Shown here: in pieces, positions 11,823-22,782 of the stretch
How positions within the stretch are numbered: position 1 is the stretch's first letter
How the letters are laid out: each line of letters opens with the position of its first letter
Source of the DNA: Wurfbainia villosa
Lineage: Eukaryota; Streptophyta; Magnoliopsida; Zingiberales; Zingiberaceae
DNA length: 64,000 nt
NCBI GenBank assembly: GCA_025175895.1
Contig: CM046003.1
Span: 94,191,172 to 94,255,171, forward strand
Reading direction: 5' to 3'
Program-made: the position numbers and the translations under genes
The notes under the pieces: model-generated
Seen by the model: only the letters and a program-made list of their open reading frames with translations
What the model was told of the DNA's origin: nothing
Databases searched by the model: none

Positions 11823-13320
11823 TGTTGGGGATTTGACGCCGCTAGAGGGGGGGAATAGCGATGTGCCCGTACGAAGATGGAATTTGATCGTGATCGTGTC
11901 TACAATTTCGTTAGCGCAGCGGAATATAGAAATGAAAGCAATAACGAAATACAAACAATCACGAACACAAACACAACACAAGATATAACGTGGTTCAGAA
12001 CCGAACGGTCCCTACTCCACGGATCGAGCTCTAAAGAGCCCTAGTGATGCACACGCACTCACTAATCAATAATAACTCCTTCTCGGAACAATCCGGAGGC
12101 GGAGAAACCTCGTACAAGGATTACACTAAGTAATACACAAGATACAAGCAAATACAAGTAAGAAATACAATGCAAGTAAAGGAAAAACAACTTTACAAGA
12201 GCTTTGGATTGCTTGATCTTTGATTGCCTTGAACTAGCTTTGAAGGACTGGAAAGCACCAACTTCCCCCTTCAATTTCGCCCAAGAAAATCGCTGCAAAA
12301 ACCCTCCTTCCGAGCTGCCTTTATAACCTGCGTCGGGCTGGATTTTCGCCTATCAGTCGACTGTCATAAGTCACCAGTCGACTGATGCCACTGTTGTCGT
12401 GAGACAACGGATCGATCCACGCTGGAAAAACTCCAACGGATCTCTTGGCGCATCGCATAACGCCAGCCGTCGTCGATCGGCCGCCCCGGTCGGCTCGAAC
12501 GAGTCATGCTCGACACTCGATGGCGGTCATCGCCATCCCTCGGTGATCGGTTTAACCCAAGTATGGTGCCCCCATACTTGCTAGACCACCCTTAGCCTAG
12601 ACCTAAGCCTTCTAGCCACCTCCATCAGCCTCACGCCTCTTGGATCCCTCCAAGTCATCCATGACTTGTTCATCCATCGTGCTAGCCTCCAGGTGCTTCC
12701 CTCGGCTATGTCATGCTAACGGTGTCTGCACCACCAAGGCACATTGGACTTACGCCGCCAAGACTCCGCTTGGACTTTACGCCGCCAACCATTGGTCTTA
12801 TGCTGCTAAGACTCCCGCTTGGACTTTACGCTGCCAATATCAAACCCTTGGACTTCTCAAATGTCAAGACTCAAGCTTGGGCTTTCCCTTGCCAACCCAT
12901 GTTGGACTTTCCATGCCAAGACCATACTTGGACTTTCCTTGCCAACCCATGTTGGACTTTTCATGCCAAGACCCATGCTTGGACTTCTCATTTGCCAAGA
13001 CCCATGCTTGGACTTCTCATGCCAAGTACTCAAGACTTGGACTTTCCCAAATGCCAAGTGTTCCACTTGGACTTTCCTTGTCAACCCATGTTGGACTTTT
13101 ACATTGCCAAGACTCATGCTTGGACTTTTCATGTGCCAAGTGTCCCACTTGGACTTTTCATGCCAAGTACTCAAGACTTGGACTTTACCAAATGCCAAGT
13201 GTTCCACTTGGACTTTCCCATGACAATTACATTGTCATATGTTTTTGTCGAAACATTAAAACATCACTCGAGTCAAACTCGAGTCCTGGTCAATCGTGAC
13301 CTGGGCCGATTGCACCAACA
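11823..13320. mobile_element. Solo LTR S2 (copia-type), inside the G1 LTR
   Basis: TGTTGGGGATTTG...GCACCAACA is flanked by GTGTT duplications (11818-11822, 13321-13325). The matching site in the other G1 LTR arm (about 15340-15350) is empty, which confirms the boundaries. It carries CAGTCGACTG palindromes near 12355-12390, a GC-rich scrambled-looking block at 12400-12560 and a long CTTGGACTTT repeat tract. No internal coding remains. Confidence 0.85.
12745..13220 (+). repeat. CTTGGACTTT / GCCAAG minisatellite in solo LTR S2
   Basis: Imperfect repeats of GCCAAG followed after a few bases by CTTGGACTTT or CTTGGACTTC, spaced roughly 30-45 bp. The same kind of unit occurs at lower copy number in the C2 LTRs (about 33885-34085 and 40940-41140). 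The unit has no stop in any plus frame, so three overlapping long frames are open here; their Cys/Trp/Leu-rich translations are repeat products and not genes. Confidence 0.8.
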
Positions 13321-14310
13321 GTGTTCAGTCTGTACTTATGAGGGAGTAATGAATGAGAGATTTAGGTGGTTGATAGCCATTTGGGTTTCGTTTTGTGTAT
13401 ATATTAAATATACAGCTGAGGGTTCAGTGGGGGGTTTCTAATTCATATTCGATAAAAAGGATGCAAATATAGAAACTATATGGTAGTAAATTTAGCACGT
13501 TGTCGTGTGCTTGGATTTGATGGTAATCATGTATGTTCTGTGTGCAGGGTTTTGATTCGAGACTTTCACAGGCCTAAAGACAGTTAATATTCTTCATAGA
13601 AGGTGGTTACTTTGACTTTTCTTTTAGATATTGTCAAGTTGATATGCTTAGTTAGCTATAGCTCACAGTAATTTTTATGTCTTATCTGCCCTTGTATGTC
13701 ACTGTGCCATACATGATACATACATTTCTATCTTAGTCCATAATGGCTTGATACTTGCCATGTGTACTTATTTTGGGAGTTGTGACATGCACTGGATTAG
13801 CTTTTAGATATACTTTCCCTGTATACCTAGGTCATTGATATGTACCCATTTGTTTGTGCATATTATTTGGAGACGTATTTTGGTTGGTGTTACATGCTTT
13901 AGTGTCATGCACCATTTTGCATGATTGCATGTTGGCTGGTCGGGGTTCCTTTGTAGTTGAGCCCGCAGCCAGTTACATGTTCTGCACACACTGTCACTCA
14001 TGGGTTAGTGGTATATCAGGAGGGTGTGTGCAGTAGCTCTATCAGACTCCGCTGGTCTGCTCATGGGTAGCGTTGAGGCAGCGTGGTAGCCGGCAGGGAT
14101 CCCTCCTCTGGTCTACGAGACCGAGAGATAAGAGCATTGCTCCCCTACTCTGTTTGGGGTAGGAGGATAGGTATACTCCGACAGCATCCTGTTCACTCGG
14201 ACACTCAGGAGCAGTGATGGCAGAGTGCACAGTTGTCATAGCCCTACCCACTCGGCTTCACCATCGCGTGTGAGGCAGCTGACTGGCGTCAGGGGTGACC
14301 ATGTCATTTG

Positions 14311-14380
14311 CTATCCATGTAATATGAGGTATATCACAATTAGGAGGTTCATGGTTCAAATCCTAGCTATAACCATCTTT
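14311..14380. other. Filler at the left inversion breakpoint of G1
   Basis: Seventy bases separate the two inverted LTR arms. Of these, 14334-14373 are an exact 40-nt reverse-complement match to 44731-44770 in LTR3 of array T (the tRNA-like block); LTR1 and LTR2 each differ. The filler therefore appears templated from the surrounding array, as in error-prone end joining. Confidence 0.7.
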
Positions 14381-16268
14381 CAAATGACATGGTCACCCCT
14401 GACGCCAGTCAGCCGCCTCACACGCGATGGTGAAGCCACTCTGTCATCACTGCTCCTAAGTGACCGAGTGGACAGGATGCTGTCGGAGTACACCTATCCT
14501 CCTACCCCAAATAGAGTGGGGGAGCAATGCTCTCATCTCTCGGTCTCGTAGACCAGAGGAGGGATCCCTGCCCGCTACCATGCTGCCTTAACGCTACCCA
14601 TGAGCGGACCAACGGAGCCTGACAGAGCTACTGCACATAGCCTCCTGATGTACCACTAACCCATGAGTGGCAGTGTGTGCAAAACATGTAACTGGTTGCG
14701 GGCTCAAGTACAAAGGAACCCCGACCAGCCAGCATGCAATCATGCAAAATGGTGCATGACACTAAAGCATGTAACACCAACCAAAATACGTCTCCAAATA
14801 ATATGTACAAACAAAAGGGTACATATCAATGACCTAGGTATACAGGGAAAGTATATCTAAAAGCTAATCCAGTGCATGTCACAACTCCCAAAATAAGTAC
14901 ACATGGCAAGTATCAAGCCAATATGGACAAAGATAGAAATGCATGCATCATGTATGACACAGTGACATACAAGGGCAGATAAGACATAAAAATTACTACG
15001 AGCTATAGCTAACTAAGCATATCAACCTGACAATATCTAAAAGATAAGTCAAAGTATCTGCCTTCTATGAAAAATATCAACTGTCTTTAGGCCTGTGAAA
15101 GTCTCGAATCAAAATCCTGCACACATAATATACATGATTACCATCAAATCCAAGCACACGACAACGTGCTAAATTTACTACCATATAGTTTCTATATTTG
15201 CATCCTTTTTATTGAATACGAATTAGAAACCCCCCACTAAACCCTCAGCTTGTATATTTAATATATACACAAAACGAAACCCAAATGGCTATCAACCACC
15301 TAAATCTCTCATTCATTGCTCCCTCATAAGCACAGACTGAACACAGAACTCACGGCGGCCGCTCTATCGATAGGAAAAACCCACTCCACAGATCACACAA
15401 TCTAAATTAGCAATTTACGACTATAAGAGAGGGAATAGAACAAGCTTACCAGCCCTGCACTCCACCGGTAGGGTTTTCCCAATGCTGCCCTGTTCTTCAG
15501 ACAATCCAATCCCAGCTGTTGCCCTAAACAACGAACCGAATCAAACCGAGGTGAATCACGGCAAGAAGTCGATTTCATCCAAGATAGAGACCGACCCTTA
15601 CCTAGATACAACGACCACTAGTAGAATTTTACGGCCTCGAGCAGAACAAGGGAGTAGCCGCCGTCGATAAATTTTCTCGACCACACACACCCTCCCGTCG
15701 ACTTGTCCATGGGGAACATCAACGAGTCCGGTCAAGGGGCTCGTTCGCCACAAAGAAGGGGAACGGCTGGGAGAGGGGAAATGGAAGCGTCGAAACTCAC
15801 GGTGGCTAGTGCTGGCCGACCATGGTGATGTTGCACGTGGTGGCGGCCTGGTCGTCGGCGCAACGCGTGAGAAGAGGGAGTCGATGGAGAGATCGCGGTG
15901 GCTTGGTCGTCGGCGCAACGTGAGAGGAGAGGGCGTCAGCGGAGAGATCACGAGGGAGAAAATCGCGAGGAGAAGGATACGGCGGAGAGGTAGTTACGGT
16001 GAGGAAATCACGAGAAAGAAAAAGCTGGGCGCAATAAACTGGATTACCCCCCTTTATAAGAAATTAACCTAGATTAGGTTTTAATTAATCCCTAACCTTC
16101 CCCATTAAATTAATTATCCCCGTAAATACCCCGTACAAACCCCGTTTAATTCCAGAAAAATTCTAGAAAAATTTAAAAAATTCTCCAAAATCTCAAAAAT
16201 AATTCCTAGAATTATTTTTCCTAAATTTTAGCCATTTAATTTAGTATTTTAAATTTCCGTATTTAACA
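14381..16268 (-). repeat. G1 LTR, first part, minus orientation
   Basis: This is the inverted counterpart of 10894-14310, ending on the plus strand with TATTTAACA (minus start TGTTAAATACGG). It is 1888 bp and uninterrupted. A TATA box lies on the minus strand near 16063-16069. It is followed directly by a polypurine tract, so in the inverted interior it is the 3' LTR. Confidence 0.8.
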
Positions 16269-16282
16269 TTCTCCCCCTCTAA
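16269..16282 (-). other. Polypurine tract of G1 interior
   Basis: On the minus strand AGAGGGGGAGAA immediately precedes the LTR start. This is the plus-strand primer site of a Ty3 element and fixes the orientation of the inverted interior. Confidence 0.75.
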
Positions 16283-16354
16283 TAAAAAATTTGGTCCCCA
16301 AATTTCTCACTCAAATGTATAATGAGTAAGAGATAGCACACTCAAGTAGCACTA

Positions 16355-17128
16355 GTACTAAAAGTACATTTCACGTACCATAAGTAAACAGGTGGGGGTA
16401 TTTAGCTCTGATCTTTTCCTCAAGCTCCCAAAGAGCCTCCTCATCGGTGTGGTGACTCCACCCGACCTCGACAAGTCGCACAATCTTGTTCCGCATTTGT
16501 CGTTCTTTGTGGTCCAGAATTCATACCGGAACCTCTTCATAAGTAGCATCAGGTTGAATGAGACCTAACACATCTGACAGAATATGTATAGGGTATAGCA
16601 CATACTTCCTCAGCATAGACACATGAAACACATCATGAATACCTGTCAAGGATGGTGGCAGCGCTAGGCGGTAAGCGACTGCTCTGATCCTCTCTAAAAT
16701 CTTGAATGAACCAATGTACCTTGGAGCTAACTTACCACGGAGTCTAAATCTCTTCACCCCTTTCGTGGGTGAAACTCGCAAGAATACATGGTCACTAACA
16801 GAGAACTCAGAGGTCTCCATCTCCGATCAGCATAACTCTTCTGACGATCTCGCGCCTCTGCCATCCTTCATCTAATAGTACGAACCAACTCTGCCTCATG
16901 CTGAGCTTTCTGGGGTCCTAGCAACTGGGCCTCCCCAACCTCCTCTATGAGGGTGGGTGTACGACACTGTCTACCATACAATGCTTCAAATGGTGCCATT
17001 TGGATAGCCGAATGATGGCTGTTGTTGTAGGCGAATTCCACTAAGGGCAAGTGGTCCTCCCAGCTGCCCTCGAAATCCATAATGATATGCTTCCACTTCC
17101 ATTTCAGAATCGAAATTTCCTGAAGCAT
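16355..17128 (-). pseudogene. pol: G1 pol C-terminus: integrase remnant and tail, internal deletion
   Basis: The minus strand encodes WKWKHIIMDF joined directly to EGSWEDHLPLVEFAYNN. In intact Ty3 integrases these two segments lie roughly 100 residues apart, so most of the D-D-E core has been deleted across a short MDF/DF similarity. Downstream are ALYGRQCRTP and RYIGSFKILERI...VFHVSMLRKY, the usual C-terminal integrase region, with frameshifts between. Stops separate the pieces at about 16865 and 16520. It is not possible to tell whether it belonged to G1 or to the overlapping G3. Confidence 0.75.
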
Positions 17129-18507
17129 CTCTTCCTTAAACTAATGCAACTCAGGAAACCACTATCCTCCTCGGAGTCAGAGACGGAGAATTATTTTTAC
17201 ACAAGAGAAGTCCATCCACCGTCCAAAATCCACTCCACCACACACTCTGTAAGTGCATGGGAGGCTATAGCGACCAAACTCCCTTATTGCAACTATACAT
17301 GTTCTAACATCTCTATGCCGCTACCCAATAGCTAGCCAAAACTCCATGAGCATTCCTACTCCTCACCTCTACAAAACAACATAATAATTGCTAAGTCCAC
17401 GTCATATATATGACGGCTTATCTCGCAATTCTTTAACTGTCGTAAGCTTAGGATACGTCTTATTCAATAGCATCGAAATCGCTCCGATCCCCGAAATGAT
17501 GCATCCATGTACACTACCCTTCCATCCACACCAGAATGATTAATCAACACTGGTGTAAAAGTCAACCATCGTCTGAGCCCTAAAACTAGTTTCACAAGCT
17601 TCAGACCAAATAAATTCCATCACCTTCCTGGTCCAATGAGTCAGCGATGTAGTACCGCTAGAGTATCCTATCCATATCTATGGTAATAATCAAATCAATA
17701 CCCGAAAACCACCATCTACGGTGGCCGAGTGCACACTCCAACTACCACCATCAATAATGGCCAAGTTATGCAACTCCAACGACCACAACTGATCCAATCG
17801 TGTCCAGAATACACGACTTCCCAAATCCTTGGACAACTAAGTCGTCAATAAGTCTAATAAGATAATCAAAATCTCATACAATTCATACCGAGTATGAAAT
17901 TATCGTCGCTACACACCTGCATTCTCTTTACTCTAGGCTGATGATATAACAATCATCACAACGAGAATGATAATTGTATGACACCATGTCACTACAATAT
18001 CAACACACCAGTCGTTTACCAATCCTAGAGTATACACAGATGTCCTTAACTGATCTAAATAGATCCTCTATCCACAATGAAGGATATTCATTTCCTTCTA
18101 CAACCACCGCATTCTATCATCGATAATCGATGCATAACCTCAAAGGTTCGTCTCTCTTTTAACAAAGAGTTCCGGATCTTCTCTAGAAGAAATACTAGGA
18201 CAGATAAATATTCCATCCAACACCTCCTATAATAAGGTAAAACGATCTTTCATCGTCTTGACCAGTGTAGGTATACACGGCTTATCCATAACTGAATCAC
18301 TAATAGTCGGGACTGATATTCTCTGAGGGTTTACTCCTTGACCTTCCAATGGGTGACTAGCAGGCCTAATCCCTAGCTTCTAATTCGACATCAGTCGACA
18401 CCTCTAAAGAGTCCGTACTTCTGAAATCATCGTTAGGTTCTGCAAGGTCAATACGTCGTCGACCTCGTCCATGACCATGAGTAGGGGCAATTTCACTAGG
18501 TAGCATT
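17129..18507 (-). pseudogene. Decayed Ty3 gag-pol (G1/G3 remnant)
   Basis: Little is open here. On the minus strand I can read FIWSEACETSF near 17620, GVDGRVVYMDASF near 17500 (the RNase H start, normally a YSDAS-like motif) and a gag-like N-terminus beginning MLPSEIAPTHGHGRGRRR at 18507. The order gag, RT/RNase H, integrase is right for a Ty3 element, but frameshifts, stops and large losses separate the islands. About 17140 the similarity to integrase breaks off abruptly, possibly a junction between two elements. Confidence 0.55.
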
Positions 18508-18721
18508 TCCTACAATGAGTAAGTATCTAACGAGAACATAATGACAACTTCCTATTACATAAGAAAAGTACAGTAACCACTAAAGACAATACTTTTCCTA
18601 TAGCTCAGAGATATCCTTCAGCTTGCCTGGTCCCAAAACACGAGAACTCCCAAAAATCCAAGGAAAAGAAAATCCTCGAAACACAAAACCCACATACCAA
18701 AATCGCAAACCAATAAAATTG

Positions 18722-20536
18722 TCACGCCTCGGGGGCATATCCATTATCCAAATGACGGAGGAGCCCCTTAGTGATAATATTCAGAAATACATGGACCAGA
18801 TCTGATAAAAACCTCGAAATAATAATAGAAATACCAGTATTTTATTAACTACATACATGCACGGCTAAACATAAATCAATTAAAGTAAAATAGTTTTTAT
18901 GACACCAAATCAAATTGCGACAAAATCCAAAAGGTATAAACAAAATGCAATACCGATAAAGTAAAAAAAGCAGCATCTCGACGATGCAGTGGGACAAGCA
19001 CGGCAAGGGACTCTCTGAGCGACACGAAGGTAGGTCAATAGGACACGTCCTCCGTCAGTTAACCTAGAGGATAAGTGAGGAGGGGTGAGTACAACCACTC
19101 AGTGGATGTATAGACAATAGTGCATAATCATAATGCACATAATGGAAGTCAAAGGAAACAAACTAGAGTAACTCAACCCTCAGAGTACCAATATCAGTCT
19201 GCATCTAACCTGGTCAGCAGTATAACAAATATACCCGTAACATACACAACCACTGCAACCGACAAGCAATGCACATCCAGATACCATGATAAAGCCTCGT
19301 GGCTCTCGAGGTAATACAAATGGAACTATCTATGAGCTACCGCGAACGGAACTCGTGGGTCGACAATCAATATACTAAGCACTGTCTATGCGCAACTACA
19401 TGCTACCACGAATGGGACTCATGGGCAGACAGTGTATATAGATATCTATTTATTGACTGCACACATCAGCATGCTACCACTAATGGGTCGCGTGGGCAGT
19501 CGATTATCCTAGGTTGTTAAGCCTAGGGTTATCCAATACATCTAGCATAGAACGTCTATCAAAGTCGATAAAGATCATCGATCTGCAATTAAGCCCATTG
19601 AGGCGATCAAGCGAGGGTTTCAACACCTCTAATACGAAATGTTTACCCAAGTCGGTAAAGATCATCGACTTATAAGTAAATACGTCGAGATGGTTAAATC
19701 TAGGGTTCAAACTCTTCTAACATGAACGGTTATCAAGGTCAATAAAAATCATAAGTCCACTAATAAACACGTCGAGACGATTAATCATCGGGTTTCGTCC
19801 CAGCTAGCAGGAAACGCCTATCAAGGCCAATAAGGACAACACATCTACTAACAAGCACAGCAAAAGGGTTAAGCCTAAATTATATCATTTCTACCAGTTT
19901 AATCATGCATGCTACAACATGCTACCACGAACAGATCTCGTGGGTACATAAGATGTAAAGTAGCTATCTAGCTACAGACATCATACGAATATCACTAACT
20001 CCGAACGAATAACGCAAAAGTATAACTTTATGGTAGGTCACCTCAACCATGATTGGAAGGCATGATTGAACACAAATATACAAAGCACCTATAGGGAAAC
20101 TCTACTGTAAACTTTCTCAATCACGAATGGGTGATATAGTTGGCAACCGATAGATATGAACAACGTTATATACCCTCTAAGGATTAATCGCCTCCTAATC
20201 AGACGACCTCTACTAGTCTGATCACTATATCAACTGAAATAGTAAATGGATAAACATATACTAATAAGCACATCCGGGTTATTACGCCTAGGTTTCCAAC
20301 ACCTAGGATTTTACTATTGTTTCATTCCTGAGATCCGCTCCTACGGAATAACCTCATCTAAGTTATTCTATCTCTACTAGTCTCAATTATGGTATCCATC
20401 GCAATAACACATAACAACGTCATCTAATAAACGATAACATAGTCATACTAATAGAAATCAATGGCTGAAATTAATTAAGGTATAACTAAAGGGGGTCATG
20501 CTAGTACAAAGTCAAAGCAATATGCTATAGAGCATA
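18722..20536 (-). repeat. G3 LTR remnant (Ty3-type), repeat-rich
   Basis: On the minus strand the sequence ends GAGGCGTGACA at 18722 and is followed by a weak PBS-like TGGTAT near 18688, then the gag-like start at 18507. It therefore looks like the 5' LTR of a second minus-strand Ty3 element whose sequence differs from the G1 LTR. Its upstream part continues across copia C1 into 30183-30330, where TGTCAACAAG may be the LTR start. Its 3' LTR is not seen. Confidence is moderate. Confidence 0.5.
19330..19960. repeat. Degenerate direct repeats in the G3 LTR remnant
   Basis: Two nested patterns are visible. CATGCTACCACGAA-like units with an inverted CTCGTGGG follow each other at about 19335, 19400, 19470 and 19915. 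Between them, a unit of about 85 bp beginning near a TATCAAGGCCAATAA-like core repeats about four times (19550-19860). Divergence between copies is high. Confidence 0.6.
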
Positions 20537-22768
20537 TGTTGGTTTCCGGCACCGCGGCGAGTGTGTGTTCGAAGATGTTTCGTAAACACGTGCACAGCGG
20601 AAGAAATAAAATAATAAATCTAATTTATTACAACACACACATCACATGCATGCATAGTACAACATGTGTAGACATAACCGTAAATTTAAATGTTTCAATA
20701 AAAGTAAATTTAACTACGTATACCTTACGTATCACGTGTAACGGGAACGGCATCAACCGGAAAGATCCTCGCTAGAATCGTCTCTATCCGTGTCCACGCC
20801 GAGTATCTTCGGGATGACTTCACTAAGTCACGAGCCTCGTCTTCGTACGGGTTACTAGCCTCGTGTTGAAGAAGATGTGATCGAGAGAAGATCACGGTCC
20901 GAATCCAAATTCGGATCCAAAGACGAGTCCTCAAAACTCGCTTCTCCGGAGAGGTATTCGTCAACCGTTTGACGAATCCTTCGTCCTCCACCAATGAGGA
21001 TTACCGGAGATCGAATCCCCGGTAAGTAAGGCGCTGTCGGAGCTCCAAACGTCGTCCAAATGATGCTCCGACGAGAAGGAAACAAGCTGTCCAGAAAATT
21101 GGACAGCTTTGGTGGAGACCTTGCGCCGGCCAAATAAGGAAAGGTGGAAGCTCACCTTATTACCGAACCCAAGGGAGATCACCGGAGCTTCTTCGGCAGT
21201 AGCTCGACACCGGAAAGAGGGAAGGTCAGCACCTTCTTGACGCCGGCCAAGGAGCTTCAAGGTGGGCGGCGGCAAGGAGGAGGGTTGGCGCCGAAATCTC
21301 TAAGGGGAGGAGGTGGGCGGCAACTTAAGGCTAGGGTTTTTGGATTAGGGCGTAACAAACCCTTAAACCCTCTTTTATAGAGAACTAATTCTCTTAATGG
21401 TTATTGGATCATAACCATAAGGCCCGTTAACCCGCTCCATTAATATAAGTTAAAATAAATCAAACCATGATGGTTTATTTTAAGCTAAAACGAACCGAAC
21501 CAACTTTGGTTCATTCGTTTAAAATAAACCAAACCCTTTGGTTTATTCTCCTCCATTGGATTAGAACCAAAACATTTTGGTTCATCCATTATGTCTTCAT
21601 AAGACACGGCCCATCCACTCTTCCATTGCGACTGAAACAATTTCATGCTCGCTTCTTGTTTGGTCAAACCAAACCTAGTTTCTCTCGGTCTGAGAATCTC
21701 ATTCTCAAGCTCGTTTTAAATCCTTTGGATTACGCTCGTTGTGCGTGTGACCAAAGAGGTTCTCGATTTATGTTGGCCGTCTATAATTAACCATTAATTA
21801 TAGAACTATCATGAGTGGCACATAGTAGTACATCATGATCCCCAATTAACCGAAAAGATCAACGGTTGATCCAGAACTATTTCTGAAACCCTTCAGCAGC
21901 TCGAATGAATCGTGCCCCATTCCCGTCACTCATCTTATACCCACTTGGTTCAGGACATGGTCTATAGTGTCAGTCCCCACTAGGCTGACTACGTCACACC
22001 TAGCCCAAGTATCATTTCCTCGTCCTACGGATTCTAGTTACTGCACATGTATCGAAGAGTACCTTACTCTAAACATGTAATGCTTTGGCCAAAGACTTTA
22101 GTAACAATCCGACGAGAGGCCATGGGTATACATCTCCTCGCAAGGAGTGGTGAATCCTTTATAGGCTATTCAAACACCTTCGATCACTTCGACTTATACC
22201 CAATCATCCCGGGTCCACATCTCCATAGAGATGCTTGCTTAAGATGTCAAAGCATAAGTCTTTATGATCAAGATGACTTGAATACCGCAAGTCAAAGGAA
22301 CATCGCACTTAAGCTACAGTAAGAACTTCATTGACATATCTATATATGCAGAGAACCATATGAAGTCTTACGGGTGGTCACTCCAATAAACTAGTTACCA
22401 TAACTAGCATCCACGATTAACTCCGGATATCACAATGTCTCCAGCCAGTAAGAATCAGCTGCTTGGATACACCAAGGAGTATACCTCGTGCTAGTCTCGA
22501 CAGAATTGATGGTGTCCAAATCCATCAATTCATCCACTAGGGATAATTCCGATACATCACAATTACACATGTAGAGATACTCACTAGTTGTGATCCAATC
22601 ACAAATTCTCTCATGTTGTGAGTCGTATCGCGGACATTCAGTAAATGAGTTTAAGATCCAATCTAATACATGAAATCATGTATACTCAAATAGTGAATCT
22701 TCATTTATCATATAAATGGTTCATACATAAGGCGATTGCCTTAGGACATCTCTCATATATTACTAACA
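20537..22768 (-). repeat. C1 3' LTR
   Basis: It reads TGTTAGTAAT...CCGGAAACCAACA on the minus strand. An antisense TATAAAAG lies at about 21372, just downstream of which lies the 21144-21380 reading frame, a chance frame in the leader. The polypurine tract follows at 22769-22783 (minus AAGTGGGAGTC). Confidence 0.9.
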
Positions 22769-22782
22769 GACTCCCACTTGGC

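Larger units (their letters stand above)
10894..14310 (+). repeat. G1 LTR, first part, plus orientation (split by S2)
   Basis: This is the outer 5' portion of one G1 LTR. It is the diverged inverted counterpart of 14381-16268. A TATAAAG box lies at 11104-11110, followed by a GC-rich, pyrimidine-rich leader that contains a GGTAAG splice-donor-like site near 11560. The arm ends at CATGTCATTTG. Mismatches against the other arm, and the S2 insertion found only here, show that these are two separate LTRs and not a copying artefact. Confidence 0.8.

Noticed and set aside
12713..13441. 242-residue open frame as a host gene
   Set aside because: It is the translation of the CTTGGACTTT minisatellite inside solo LTR S2, open in several frames at once.
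14225..14551. 108-residue frame across the palindrome centre
   Set aside because: It spans the inverted arms and filler; no motif and no codon signal.
10894..16268. Large palindrome as a sequencing fold-back chimera
   Set aside because: The arms have diverged, one contains S2 with its own target duplicates, and a 40-nt filler from another locus lies at the centre.
20855..21380. Overlapping frames (92, 104 and 78 residues) near the C1 LTR promoter
   Set aside because: The same frames recur in both C1 LTRs in the CG-rich region beside the TATA box; no protein family recognised.
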